From: Catellatospora methionotrophica
Lineage (GTDB): Bacteria > Actinomycetota > Actinomycetes > Mycobacteriales > Micromonosporaceae
Assembly (NCBI RefSeq): GCF_011297335.1
Contig: NZ_JAAOTJ010000001.1
Coordinates: 1,364,001-1,428,000 of the forward strand
DNA: 64,000 bases
Direction: 5' to 3'
The notes beneath the pieces are model-generated. The model made no database searches. It saw only the letters and a list, made by a program, of their open reading frames with translations, and was not told the DNA's origin. The translations under genes and the position numbers were made by a program. The first letter of the stretch is position 1. Every line of letters starts with the position of its first letter. This document shows, piece after piece, positions 17,687 to 32,782 of this stretch.

Positions 17687-19068
17687 GCCGCGACCACCGC
17701 CGACCGGAGGCGGGCCAGCGGCGCGGGACCGTCCACGGCCGACACGACCAGGTCTTCCAGTGCCCGCACGAACGCCTCGAGCCGCGCGGGCGGCAGGTAG
17801 CGGGTGTCGCCGGTGACCTGGTAGGTCAGCGCGGGACCGTCGGCGGTGACGTGGGCGCAGAACCGGCAGGCGACCTGCGGCTGCGGCGGCGCCCAGGTGA
17901 ACACGGTGTCAGCTCGCGCGGCGTGGACCTGCTCGGCCGTGGGCGGGGTGCCCGGCGGCAGGTCGACCAGGCGCATGTCGTTGAAGCAGCACATCGGGTG
18001 CACGGTCGTGCCGCGCTCGGCGCTGACGGCGGCCAGGGCCTCGTCCAGCGCGGCCTGGTCGTAGCTGCCGGAACGGTACGCCCGCAGGCTCTCCCGCCAT
18101 GCGGGGCGCAGCAGGCCGGCGAAGTCGTCGGCGGCCGTGTCCAGGGTGAACAGGCCCTCCTGGGACAGGGTCGCGACCAGGTCGCGGCGGGACGGGTCGA
18201 AGCGGTTGCCGACGATGGTCAGCACGGCGGCCCGGTCCCCGCCGCCGTCCGCGGCGACCAGCGCCGCCGTCGCGGCCAGCAGCACCGACGAAACGCTCGT
18301 CCGGTGCCGGGCGGCGAGCGCGGCCGTGGCCAGCCCCAGGGCGGGCGAGGTGAGCCGCCCGACCCACCAGCGCACGGGCTGCGGTTCGGCGCGCGCGGTG
18401 GTGAACATGCTGGGCGGCAGGGCCCGGTAAGTGTCGGCCCAGGTGCCGATCACGGCGTCGCTGCGGGCGCGACCGGCGGCCGACATCTCCTCGGTGGCGA
18501 CGGCGAGCGGGTCGCCGGGCGGTGGCCCGGTGCGGCCCAGCAGGGCCAGCCGCACGTCACGCAGCAGGATGTCGGCCCCGTGACCGTCGGTCGCCAGATG
18601 GCACAGCGCCAGCACGACCCGGGCCACGGATCCCCCGACCAGCACCAGCCCCGCACGCACCGGCGCTTCGTTTTCGTAACCGAACGCGGTTCCGGCCAGT
18701 TCCGTGGCGAGGATGTCGGCAGCCCGATCCGCTTCGGCGTCGTCGACCGCCGTCACGGTGCGCACGGCGACACCGACCTCGGCAAGGATCTCCTGGTGGG
18801 CTGGCCCGCCGGGGGCGAGCGGACCGATCTTCGGGGCCGCGACGATGCGGGTGCGCAGCGTCGGGTGGCGGCTCAGGGCGGCACCGAGGCGGGTTGACGC
18901 GTCGGCGACGGGCAGTGGGCGGCAGCGGTCGGGCGGGGTGAGTACGCGGGTCAGGTTGAAGTAGTGGTCGTTCGGGGCGGTCCGGCCGATCGCCGCCCAG
19001 ATGGCGTGCTGGCCCCAGGTCAGCGGCGCGGCCGCGACCGGCGTTCCGCGTACGGCGACCCGGTGCAT
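17683..19068 (-). CDS. Free-standing NRPS condensation-domain protein
   Basis: A 461-residue chloramphenicol-acetyltransferase-like protein. The motif 'LALCHLATDGHG' corresponds to HHxxxDG with the first His replaced by Cys and the second, catalytic His and the Asp-Gly kept. A C-terminal 'DFAG' bridge region and a 'GNRFDPSRRDLVATLSQEGL' floor-loop-like segment are also visible. Stand-alone condensation enzymes transfer a carrier-bound acyl or aminoacyl group to an amine or alcohol acceptor. It starts one base into the stop of the carrier-protein gene, so that carrier protein is its likely donor partner. Confidence 0.82.
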   Translation of the reverse strand: MHRVAVRGTPVAAAPLTWGQHAIWAAIGRTAPNDHYFNLTRVLTPPDRCRPLPVADASTRLGAALSRHPTLRTRIVAAPKIGPLAPGGPAHQEILAEVGVAVRTVTAVDDAEADRAADILATELAGTAFGYENEAPVRAGLVLVGGSVARVVLALCHLATDGHGADILLRDVRLALLGRTGPPPGDPLAVATEEMSAAGRARSDAVIGTWADTYRALPPSMFTTARAEPQPVRWWVGRLTSPALGLATAALAARHRTSVSSVLLAATAALVAADGGGDRAAVLTIVGNRFDPSRRDLVATLSQEGLFTLDTAADDFAGLLRPAWRESLRAYRSGSYDQAALDEALAAVSAERGTTVHPMCCFNDMRLVDLPPGTPPTAEQVHAARADTVFTWAPPQPQVACRFCAHVTADGPALTYQVTGDTRYLPPARLEAFVRALEDLVVSAVDGPAPLARLRSAVVAA

Positions 19069-19319
19069 CAGATGCCCTGCTCGCGCAGATGGGCGGCCAG
19101 GCTGGCGACGGTGTCCATGAACGACACGTCGTCGTCGAGGTCGAGCGCGACGCCGTAGCCGCGCTCGACGGCGTGGATCAGCCTCAGGAACCCGAGCGAG
19201 GTCAGGCCGAGCAGGCCCAGCGACTCCTGCTCGGCGAGCGCGTCGGCGGCGGTGATGCCGCCCTCGCTGGCCTGGGCGACCAGCGCGGCGAGGTCGGCTT
19301 CGAGGGTGGCGGCGGTCAT
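19068..19319 (-). CDS. Free-standing peptidyl/acyl carrier protein
   Basis: An 83-residue acidic four-helix carrier protein starting 'MTAATLEADLAALVAQASEG'. The phosphopantetheine attachment serine is in 'LLGLTSLGFLRLIHAVE' (the usual DSL Asp is Thr here), and the C-terminus 'VSFMDTVASLAAHLREQG' matches helix IV. The ATG overlaps the stop of the NRPS gene (ATGA) and its own stop overlaps the condensation protein start. It probably holds the acyl or aryl group activated by the ligase at 22474-24000. Confidence 0.88.
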   Translation of the reverse strand: MTAATLEADLAALVAQASEGGITAADALAEQESLGLLGLTSLGFLRLIHAVERGYGVALDLDDDVSFMDTVASLAAHLREQGI

Positions 19320-22300
19320 GACGGCTCCTCGCGCAGTTCTGCGATCGAGTCGGCGATGCCCTCGACCGTCGGGGTGTCGAAGAAGACGTCGAAGGGCACC
19401 TCGACGCCGTACGCCTCCCGGATGCGCGCCGTGATCTGCATGATCGTCAGCGAGTGCCCGCCGAGGTCGAACAGCGTGTCGTCGGGCGCGATGTCCTCGA
19501 TCCGCAGCACCTCCCGCCAGATCGCGGTGACGCCCGAGATCAGGTCGTCGGCCTCCACACCGGACGGCACGGGATCGGCAGCGGCATCGTGGCCGCTCAG
19601 CGGCGCGGTGGCGCAGGCCCCGTCGAGGGCGGACAGGTCGGCGACCCCGTCGTGCAGGTCCTCGACGGGCTCGCCGAGCAGCGCGTCCGCACCGGACGGG
19701 TCGTCGGCGAGTCCCGGCGGTTCGGGCAGCGCCTTGCGGTCGAGTTTGCCGTTGGGGGTCAGCGGCAGCCGGTCCAGCCACACGTACTGGCCGGGCATCA
19801 TGTAGCGGGGCAGGCTGCCCGCGAGGTGACGGCGGATCTCCGCGACCTCGCCCGCGCCGACCAGGTACGCCACCAGCGTGCAGCCGCGTACCGCGACGGC
19901 GGCCTGGCCGACGCCGGGTGCGCCGAGCAGGGTCTGCTCGATCTCGCCCAGCTCGATGCGGTGTCCACGCAGTTTGATCTGGTCGTCGACCCGGCCCAGG
20001 AACTCGACCTGCCCGTCGGCGGCCAGCCGCACCAGGTCCCCGGTGCGGTAGAGCCGCCGCCCGGCCACGTCGACGAAACGCTCGGCGGTCAGCTCGGGCC
20101 GGTCGCGGTAGCCGCGGGCCAGGCCCGCGCCGCCGATGCACAGCTCGCCGGGCACGCCGGGCGGCAGCGGGCACAGCACCTCGTCGAGCACGTGCAGGGT
20201 GGTGTTCGCCAGCGGGCCGCCGATGGTGACGCGCTGCGCGTCGGCGGGGATCTCGGCGGCCGTGGACCAGATCGTGGTCTCGGTCGGGCCGTACACGTTG
20301 ACGAGCCGGTCGGTGCGGGCCCGCAGGCGCTGGGCCAGCGGCAGCGGCAGCGGCTCGCCGCCGCACAGGGCGGTGATCGGCGCACCGGCGAAGCCCGCGT
20401 CGAGCAGCATCCGCCAGGTCGACGGCGTGGCCTGCACGTGGGTGACACCGCTGTCGCGGATGAGCCGGTCCAGGGCCGCGCCCTCGCGGGTCGCCGCGTC
20501 GGACGCGACGACGACGGTCGCACCGGTGGTCAGCGGCAGGAACAGCTCCAGGCCGCTGATGTCGAACGACAGCGAGGTCAGGTTGAGCCAGCGGTGCTCC
20601 GGCCGCGCGCCCAGCAGCTCGGCGAACGCGGCGACCAGGTTGGCCAGCGCCGCGTGTCCGATCTCGACGCCCTTGGGGCGGCCGGTCGACCCGGACGTGT
20701 AGATGGCGTACGCGAGCGCGTCGGGGTCGCCGGTGGTGGCCGGGGCCGTGACGGGCTCGTCGGCGAACGCGGCCAGGCCGTCCAGCGCCAGCACGTCCAG
20801 CGGCCCGCCGGTGTGCCCGAGGATCACCTTCGCGCCCGCGTCGGCGGCGATGAACTCCAGGCGCGCCACCGGGTACGCCGGGTCCAGCGGCAGGTATGCC
20901 GCACCGGCGGCGAGGATGCCGAGCACCCCGGCGACGAGTTCGGTGCCGCGCCGGGGGCACAGGCCGACCAGGTCGCCGTCGGCGACGCCCCGCGAGCGCA
21001 GCCCGTTGCCGATGCGGTGCGCCGCGTCGACGAGCTGCCGGTAGGTCAGCTCGCTGTCCGGACCGGCCACGGCGAGGGCGTCGGGGGTACGGGCGGCCTG
21101 GTCGCGTACGAGGTCGAGCACGGTCGCGGCGCTGCGCGGCCGGGCGGTGGCGTTGCCCGCGGCCAGCTCGGCGTGCTCGGCGGCGGTGAGCAGGGGCAGG
21201 TCGCCGAGCGGGGTGTCCGGCCGGGCCAGGGCTCCGGCGAGCAGGGTGCGCAGGTGACCGGCTACGCGGTCGGCGGTCGGGGCGTGCCGGGCGGGCACGT
21301 GCACGGAGCCGGTGAGGCCGTCGGCGGAGTCGACCAGGTGCAGGTGCAGCGCGGTGCGGACCACGGGCGGGGTGAGCAGCCAGTCCACCTTCGCGGCGGC
21401 GTCGGTGCGGCGGCGGTAGCTGATCGACACCGGGGCGAACGCGAGCCGGGGCGGCAGGCCGGGCAGGGCGCGGCCGAGGGGGACCTCGCGGTGGGCGTAC
21501 ACGGCGCGGGCCTCGGCGCGTACGGCGCGGGCGTGCTCGGCCCAGGTGCGGGCCAGGTCTGCGGCGATGGTGACGGGCAGCTCGTTGACCCACATGCCGA
21601 TCTCGCCGGACAGCTCCGGGGTGCGGGTGGTCAGGTCGACGGCGACCGAGGTGCCGGCGTTGCCGTAGCGGGCCAGCACGGCGTGTACGGCGGCCAGCAC
21701 CAGTTCGAACCGGGTCAGGCCCAGCGCGTCGGCGGATGCGGTGAGCGCGGTGTCGAGGTCGCGGCCGAGCGTGAACGGCACGCGCACGTCGGGTTCGGCG
21801 GCGGTGGGCGTGCCGGTCGCGTACGGCAGCACGACGTCGTCGGCGGGTGCCGGACGTGCCGACCAGAACTCGCGCGCGGCCGGGGTGGCCTGCGCGATCC
21901 GCGCCGCCTGGGCGCGGGCCGCGTCGCCGAGCGCGGTCAGCGAACCCGACGGCAGCGGGCGGCCCTCGTACGCTGCGAGCAGGTCCGCGACCAGTACATC
22001 CTTCGACGCCCCGTCGAAGACCAGATGGTGCGCGACGACGAGCACTGCCGTGCGGCCCTCGGCGTGCAGCGCCACGCACCGGGCCAGCGGCCCGGTGGCC
22101 AGGTCGAACGGCCGGGCCAGCTCCGCGGCGACGGCCTCCGTGAGCCCGTCGGCCTCGGTGAGCCCGTCGGCGGGACGGGACCCGGCGTCACCCGCCGCGG
22201 TGCGGTCTGCCCCGGTGACCTCGCGGTACACCACGGGCGCGGGCGGCACGGCCCGCAGCAGGGGTTCGCCGTCGGCGTCGGACACCGCTACGGCCAGCGC

Positions 22301-22477
22301 CGGGTGCCTGGCGACCACCTCGGCCCAGGCGCGTTCCAGCCGCTGCGGGTCGGGCGCGCCGGGCAGGGTCACCGCGACCGCCAGCCGGTATGCCGGTCCG
22401 GTGTCACCGACCTGTTCGGTGAACCAGATGCCCTGCTGGGCGAGGGTGACGGGTACGCCGTCGAGTGCCTGGGTCAT
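19316..22477 (-). CDS. NRPS module C-A-T, predicted glycine-activating
   Basis: A 1053-residue single-module synthetase. The condensation domain (about 5-430) has an intact 'AHHLVFDGASKD' motif near residue 148. The adenylation domain (about 460-960) has 'YTSGSTGRPKGVEIGH', 'YGPTETTIW', 'YRTGD' and the final 'NGKLDRK' lysine. The carrier domain has 'FDLGGHSLTIMQ' with its serine near 1005. Reading the specificity pocket by eye from 'SFDISGLELF', 'HVQATPSTW', 'ALCGGEP' and 'VNVYGPTETTIW' gives D-I-L-Q-L-G-V-I-W-K, one step from the published glycine code DILQLGLIWK. There is no epimerase or thioesterase. The ATG at 22477 overlaps the ligase stop; the longer frame to 22939 is rejected. Confidence 0.92.
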   Translation of the reverse strand: MTQALDGVPVTLAQQGIWFTEQVGDTGPAYRLAVAVTLPGAPDPQRLERAWAEVVARHPALAVAVSDADGEPLLRAVPPAPVVYREVTGADRTAAGDAGSRPADGLTEADGLTEAVAAELARPFDLATGPLARCVALHAEGRTAVLVVAHHLVFDGASKDVLVADLLAAYEGRPLPSGSLTALGDAARAQAARIAQATPAAREFWSARPAPADDVVLPYATGTPTAAEPDVRVPFTLGRDLDTALTASADALGLTRFELVLAAVHAVLARYGNAGTSVAVDLTTRTPELSGEIGMWVNELPVTIAADLARTWAEHARAVRAEARAVYAHREVPLGRALPGLPPRLAFAPVSISYRRRTDAAAKVDWLLTPPVVRTALHLHLVDSADGLTGSVHVPARHAPTADRVAGHLRTLLAGALARPDTPLGDLPLLTAAEHAELAAGNATARPRSAATVLDLVRDQAARTPDALAVAGPDSELTYRQLVDAAHRIGNGLRSRGVADGDLVGLCPRRGTELVAGVLGILAAGAAYLPLDPAYPVARLEFIAADAGAKVILGHTGGPLDVLALDGLAAFADEPVTAPATTGDPDALAYAIYTSGSTGRPKGVEIGHAALANLVAAFAELLGARPEHRWLNLTSLSFDISGLELFLPLTTGATVVVASDAATREGAALDRLIRDSGVTHVQATPSTWRMLLDAGFAGAPITALCGGEPLPLPLAQRLRARTDRLVNVYGPTETTIWSTAAEIPADAQRVTIGGPLANTTLHVLDEVLCPLPPGVPGELCIGGAGLARGYRDRPELTAERFVDVAGRRLYRTGDLVRLAADGQVEFLGRVDDQIKLRGHRIELGEIEQTLLGAPGVGQAAVAVRGCTLVAYLVGAGEVAEIRRHLAGSLPRYMMPGQYVWLDRLPLTPNGKLDRKALPEPPGLADDPSGADALLGEPVEDLHDGVADLSALDGACATAPLSGHDAAADPVPSGVEADDLISGVTAIWREVLRIEDIAPDDTLFDLGGHSLTIMQITARIREAYGVEVPFDVFFDTPTVEGIADSIAELREEPS

Positions 22478-23996
22478 GGGGTCCCCTCCTGGCCGGGCCG
22501 GTCGAACAACGCCCGGAGCTGGTGCTTGACGACTTTGCCCCCGGCGTTGCGGGGTAGTGCGGTGACGTGGGCGAGGCGGCTGGGCTGCTCGTGCGCGGCC
22601 AGCCGGGTGGCGAGGAAGGCGCGTACCTCGGCCAGGGTCAGCGGCCGGTCGGCCACCAGGACCGCGGCGGGCACCCTGCCGAGTACGGGGTCGGGCAGCC
22701 CCAGCACGGCCACGTCGGCGATGTCGGGGTGCTCGTGCAGCGCGGCCTCGACGGCGACCGTCGACACCTTGTCCGCGCCGCTCTTGATGACGTCGCTCTC
22801 CCGGTCGGCGAGGTACAGGTAACCGTCGGCGTCGAGGCGGCCGACGTCGCCCATCCGGGTCCAGCCGTCGCGGAACACCGACCGGGTCGCGTCGGGATCG
22901 TCGTGGTAGGACCGGGCGGTCCCCGCCGCACGCAGCCACACCTCGCCGACCGTGTCGGGCGGGCAGGGCGTGCCGTCGGGGGTGAGGATGCGCAGCTCGC
23001 CGCCGCCGGTGGCCTTGCCGAGCGCGCCGGGCCGGTCGGGGTGGAAGACCATGCTGGTCTGCGTCGGCGCGGCCTCGGTCGAGGTGTAGTAGTTGACGAT
23101 GGTCGCCTGCGGCAGCGCGGCGGCCAGCCCGGCCGCGATCGCGGGCGGCAGCGCGGCGGCGGTGGAGCCGAACAGCTTCACGCAGGACGTGTCGTGCTCG
23201 GCCAGCGCGCCGGAGTGCAGCAGCTCGATCGCCATCGCGGGCACCACGAACACGCTGCCGACCTGGTGCGTGGTGATGAGCCGGGCGAAGTGCGCGGCGG
23301 CGAACCGGGCCGTGGCCAGCATGCCGGCGTGCGCGTCGAGGGCGTTGAGCAGCATCGTCTGCCCGGCGTTGGTGCCGATCGGGAACGCGTGCAGGAACTG
23401 CTTCGAGTGGGCGAGCCTGCGCAGCGGCGGGTCGACGCGGCAGCCGTGGGTGAGGTTGGCGTGTACGGCGGTGACGCCCTTGGGGCGGCCGGTGGTGCCG
23501 GAGGTGTAGAGGATCTGTGCCGGGTCGGCCGGGCCGGGGCCGGGCAGCGGCTCGGCGTCGGGCAGCCCGGCGACCGTCGCCGGGTCCCAGACCAGCGGGA
23601 TCGGCACGGCGGGCAGCACCGCGTCGGCGCCGTGCAGCACCGCGGCAGCGCCGCTGTGCCGCAGCATGAAGTCCAGTTCGGCGGCGGCGTTGCGGGTCGA
23701 CAGCGGCACCGCGACGGCCCCGGCCGCGAGCACGCCGGTGTACGCCGTCGCGTAGGCGATCCAGTCACGGGCCCCGTACACCAGCGCGACCCGGTCGCCG
23801 GGTCTGATCCCCGCCGCCCGCAGCCCGGCCGCGACGGCCTGGGTGCGCCGCTGCCACGTGGCGAGGTCGAGCGTGCCCGAGCCCTGCGTGACCGCGACGT
23901 GTTCGGGCTGCCTGACGGCTCGCGCCGCCAGCAACTGCGGCACGGTCAGCGCGACCCGTCCGGCGGCGCGGGCGGCACGGGCGGCCGCGAGGGCGG

Positions 23997-24000
<4 letters not shown>
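22474..24000 (-). CDS. AMP-dependent acyl/aryl-CoA-type ligase
   Basis: A 508-residue ANL-superfamily enzyme that adenylates a carboxylic acid. Motifs are 'ILYTSGTTGRPKGVTAVHAN', 'NYYTSTEAAPTQ', 'GWTRMGDVGRLDADGYLYL', 'ADRESDVIKSGADKVSTVAV' and the C-terminal lysine in 'NAGGKVVKHQL'. No carrier domain is attached, so it probably loads either CoA or the free carrier protein encoded two genes downstream. The pocket residues do not let me name the substrate; medium-chain fatty or aromatic acids are typical. The ATG at 24000 overlaps the stop of the NRPS-MFS gene. Confidence 0.88.
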
Positions 24001-29518
<5,518 letters not shown>

Positions 29519-29522
<4 letters not shown>

Positions 29523-32500
29523 GGTGCTCCCTGCCCGGCGGCCGCGAGCTGTGCCGCGGCCTCCTCCTCGGTGAGCCGGTCGATCTCGGCGATGAGCGCC
29601 TCCTCGACGGCGGTGGCGAACCCGGCAACGGTCGGCCGGTCGAACAGCGCCCGGATGGGCAGGTCCAGGTCGATCGCGGCCCGCAGCCGGGCGATGACGC
29701 GGGTGGCCAGCAGCGAGTGGCCGCCCAGGGCGAAGAAGTCGTCGCCCGCGCCGACCTTGTCCACCGGCAGCAGCTCGGTGAAGATCCCGGCGACCAGGGA
29801 CTCGGCGTCGGTACGCGGCGCGACGTAGTCGGCGTGCGCCTGCTCGCCGACGGTGACCGGAGGCAGCGCCCGCAGGTCGACCTTGCCGTTGCGGGTCAGC
29901 GGCAGCTCGGACAGCACCACGATGACACTCGGCACGAGCAGCGCGGGCAGCCGCGTCGCCGCGTAGGTCCGCACCGCGTCCCCGCCCGCCGTGCCGGTGA
30001 CGTAACCGACCAGGGTGTCCCCCACCGCCGTCACCACGGCCTGCCCGACGTGCGGGTGTCCGGTGAGGACGGCCTCGACCTCGCCCGGCTCGACGCGTAC
30101 GCCCCGGACCTTGAGCTGCCGGTCGACCCGGCCCAGGAATTCCAGGGCGCCTTCGCCGCGCAGCAGCCGGACCCGGTCACCGGTGCGGTACATCAGACCC
30201 GGCCCGTACGGGTCGGGGACGAAACGCTCGGCGGTGAGGTCGGGCTGGCCCAGGTAGCCGTCGGCGAGCCCGGCTCCGGCCAGGCACAGTTCACCGGCCG
30301 CGCCGGGCGGCACGAGGCGTCCGGCCGCGTCGAGCACGTAGGCGCGTACCCCGGCCAGCGGGCGGCCGATCGGCGGGCGGCGGTCCGTGTCGGCGGGGCC
30401 GAGGTCGGTGGCGGTCGCGATGATCGTCGCCTCGGTGGGGCCGTACGTGTTGACCAGCCGGACGCGGTCGCCGTGCAGGTCGCGCCAGGTGGCGACGGCG
30501 GTGGCGTCGACCTGCTCGCCGCCGAGGATGACCAGCCGCAGCGCGGCGGGCCAGGCGGGCACGACGTCCAGCAGCGCCTGCCAGTAGGCGGTCGGCAGGT
30601 CGAGGACGGTGATCGCCGGGTCGGCGGCCAGCAGCTCGGGCAGCGACTGCGGGCCGTCGGGCAGCAGCACGAGGGTGCCGCCGGTGGCCAGGGTCGGCCA
30701 GATCTCCTCGGCGTGCGTGTCGAACCCGATGCCCGCGAACTGCACCACGCGGTCGGCGGCGGTCAGCGCGTAGGCGTCGGCCATCCAGGCGGTGCGGTCG
30801 TCGAGGGCTTGGCGGCCGACGAGCACGGCTTTCGGCGTACCCGTCGATCCGGAGGTGAAGAGCACGTAGGCGGAGCCGGGGGCGGCGGCCGGGACGGACG
30901 TGCCCGGCCCGACGCCCGACGGGGTGAGCACCGCGGCGAGCCCGGCCCGCGCGGTCATCTCCGCCCGGCGGGCGTCCGGCAGCTGCGGATCGAGTGGCAC
31001 GTAACCGGCCCCGGACCGCCACACCGCCAGCAGCGACGCGACCAGCTCCGACCCACGTGGCACGCTGACCCCGACCAGCCCGCCAGGCGTCACACCCGCG
31101 ATACGCAACGCGTCGGCCAGCTCCCCCGAGCGCGCCCACAGGTCCTGGTAGGAGACCCGCTCCCCCGCGCAGACCAGTGCGGCGGCGTCCGGGGTGGACG
31201 CGACGGCGCGCGCGATCCGCGCGAGCAGCGGTTCGGCGGGCGGCAGGTCCGGGCCGGTGGCCAGGCGCAGCAGCTCGTCGCGGGTCGCGTCGTCGACCAG
31301 GGGCAGGTCGCGTACCCGCAGATCGGGATCGGCTAGCACCGCGTGCAGCAGCGCGGTGAACCGGTCCGCCAGCGCGTGCGCGGTCGCCCCGTCGAACAGA
31401 TCACTGTTGTACGTCAGCACCACGTCCAGCGCGTCCGTGCTGGTCTGCACGTCCATCGCGACATCGGTCTTCACGTGCGGCGCGCCCGCGTCGAAGGCCT
31501 CCGCCGCCAGGCCGCCGAAGCCCTCGGTCGCCGTGGCGGAGATGTTCATCGTGGTGTGCAGGGTGAAAGTCGCCTGGAACAGCGCGTTGCGGCTCAGGTC
31601 GCGGGGCAGGTGCAGCCGCGCGGTCAGGTCCTCGAACGGGATGTCCGGATGCGCGAACGCCTCCATGAACGACCTGCGCGTGCGCAGCACCAGGTCCCGG
31701 AACGAAACGTCGCCGGACAGGTCGGCGCGCAGCACGAGCATGCCGCTGAAGTAGCCGAACACCGCCTCCAGCGCGACGTCGTCGCGGCCCGCGACCGGGG
31801 TGCCGACGGTGAGGTCGTCCTGCCCGGCGAACTGCGCGAGGGTCAGCTCGTACAGCGTCACCAGCAGCATGAACGGGGTGCAGCGCAGTTGCCGGGCGGC
31901 GGCCTGCACGGCCTGCTGGATCTCGCCGGGGAACTCGCGCAGGACCACGCCGCCGTTCGAGGTGCGCACCGGCGGGCGGGGGCGGTCCAGCGGAAGGTCG
32001 AGGGTCGGCGGGTCGGCGAGCACGCCGGTCCAGAAGTCGAGCGACGAGGTGTCGGCGGCGCGGCGGGCACGGGCGTGGTCGAGGTGGCGCACCGCGGGCG
32101 GGGTCGGCGCGATGCCCCGGTAGGACTCGGTGACCTGCCGGTAGAGCAGGTTCATCGACCAGCCGTCGCCGACGATGTGGTGCACGACCATGCTCAGCAC
32201 GTGCTCGTCGCCGGCCAGCCGGAACAGGCCGACCCGGATCAGGTGGCCGTGGGCGAGGTCGAACGGCCGGGCCAGCAGCTCCGCGACGCGTACCCGGGCG
32301 GCGGCCTGCGGGTCGGGGTCGCCGGTCAGGTCGGCGTACTCGATCGGGGTCGGCCGGGGTTCCTGGATCTGCTGGTACGGCACGCCGTCGTGGTCGCCGA
32401 AGCGGGTGCGCAGGCTCTCGTGGCGGCGGGTCGCGTCGTCGAACGCCCGCGTCAGCAGCTCACGGTCCAGCTCACCGCGCAGGCGGCTGGTCGTCGAGAT

Positions 32501-32590
32501 GTGGTACGCGGCGTCGCCGGGGTCGAGCCGGTCCAGGAACCACAGTCGCTCCTGAGCCGCCGTCAGCGGGCCTTGATCGGGCTCGGGCAT
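29519..32590 (-). CDS. NRPS module C-A-T, first gene of the operon
   Basis: A 1023-residue single module from ATG 32590 (the open frame to 32707 has no initiation signal). The condensation domain has 'VVHHIVGDGWSMNLLYR' near residue 138. The adenylation domain (about 450-900) has 'FTSGSTGTPKAVLVGR', 'NTYGPTEATI', 'YRTGD' and 'RNGKVDLR'. The carrier domain has 'FALGGHSLLATR' (Ser near 956). The pocket read from 'GFDTHAEEIW', 'VLDLPTAYW', 'VILGGEQ' and 'NTYGPTEATII' is D-T-E-D-I-G-T-I-I-K. Two acidic residues suggest a basic or diamino acid, but I do not match it to a named code. Because the module starts with a condensation domain, chain initiation must come from an acyl group, plausibly delivered by the ligase and free carrier protein. 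Confidence 0.92.
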
Positions 32591-32604
32591 GCGCTTTCTC
32601 CCGC

Positions 32605-32660
32605 CGTCCGAATGCGATTGATTCGGACGCCACCGTAAAGTGCATTTCCGTAATTGGCAA
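32605..32660 (-). promoter_or_regulatory. Candidate NRPS operon promoter and leader hairpin
   Basis: On the minus strand a TTGCCA box (32660-32655) and a TACGGT box (32637-32632) are separated by exactly 17 bases, a credible sigma-70 promoter ending about 40 bases before the NRPS start. Immediately downstream is a perfect 9-base inverted repeat (32605-32613 with 32621-32629, loop of 7) lying just ahead of the GGGAGAAAG ribosome binding region. It could be an operator or an mRNA structure. The local sequence is AT-richer than its surroundings. Confidence 0.6.
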
Positions 32661-32761
32661 GACTCTTTACTGTGACGTATCGACGGCCGTGGCCTGCTAA
32701 TAGACACACCTCAACCCATTACCGCCCCCGGCCTGCAAAACGGCCCCACCAACCGACAGCA

Positions 32762-32777
32762 TGCCGGTTTACCGGCA
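32762..32777 (-). terminator. Short hairpin after the GH3 gene
   Basis: Perfect 7-base arms (32762-32768, 32771-32777) with a two-base loop, starting 6 bases after the GH3 stop. It is a plausible weak terminator separating the GH3 gene from the NRPS promoter region. Confidence 0.45.
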
Positions 32778-32782
32778 GAGGG

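Noticed and set aside
19454-22822. 1122-codon plus-strand frame opposite the glycine NRPS module
   Set aside because: Low-complexity antisense shadow; the minus strand carries a full set of NRPS motifs.
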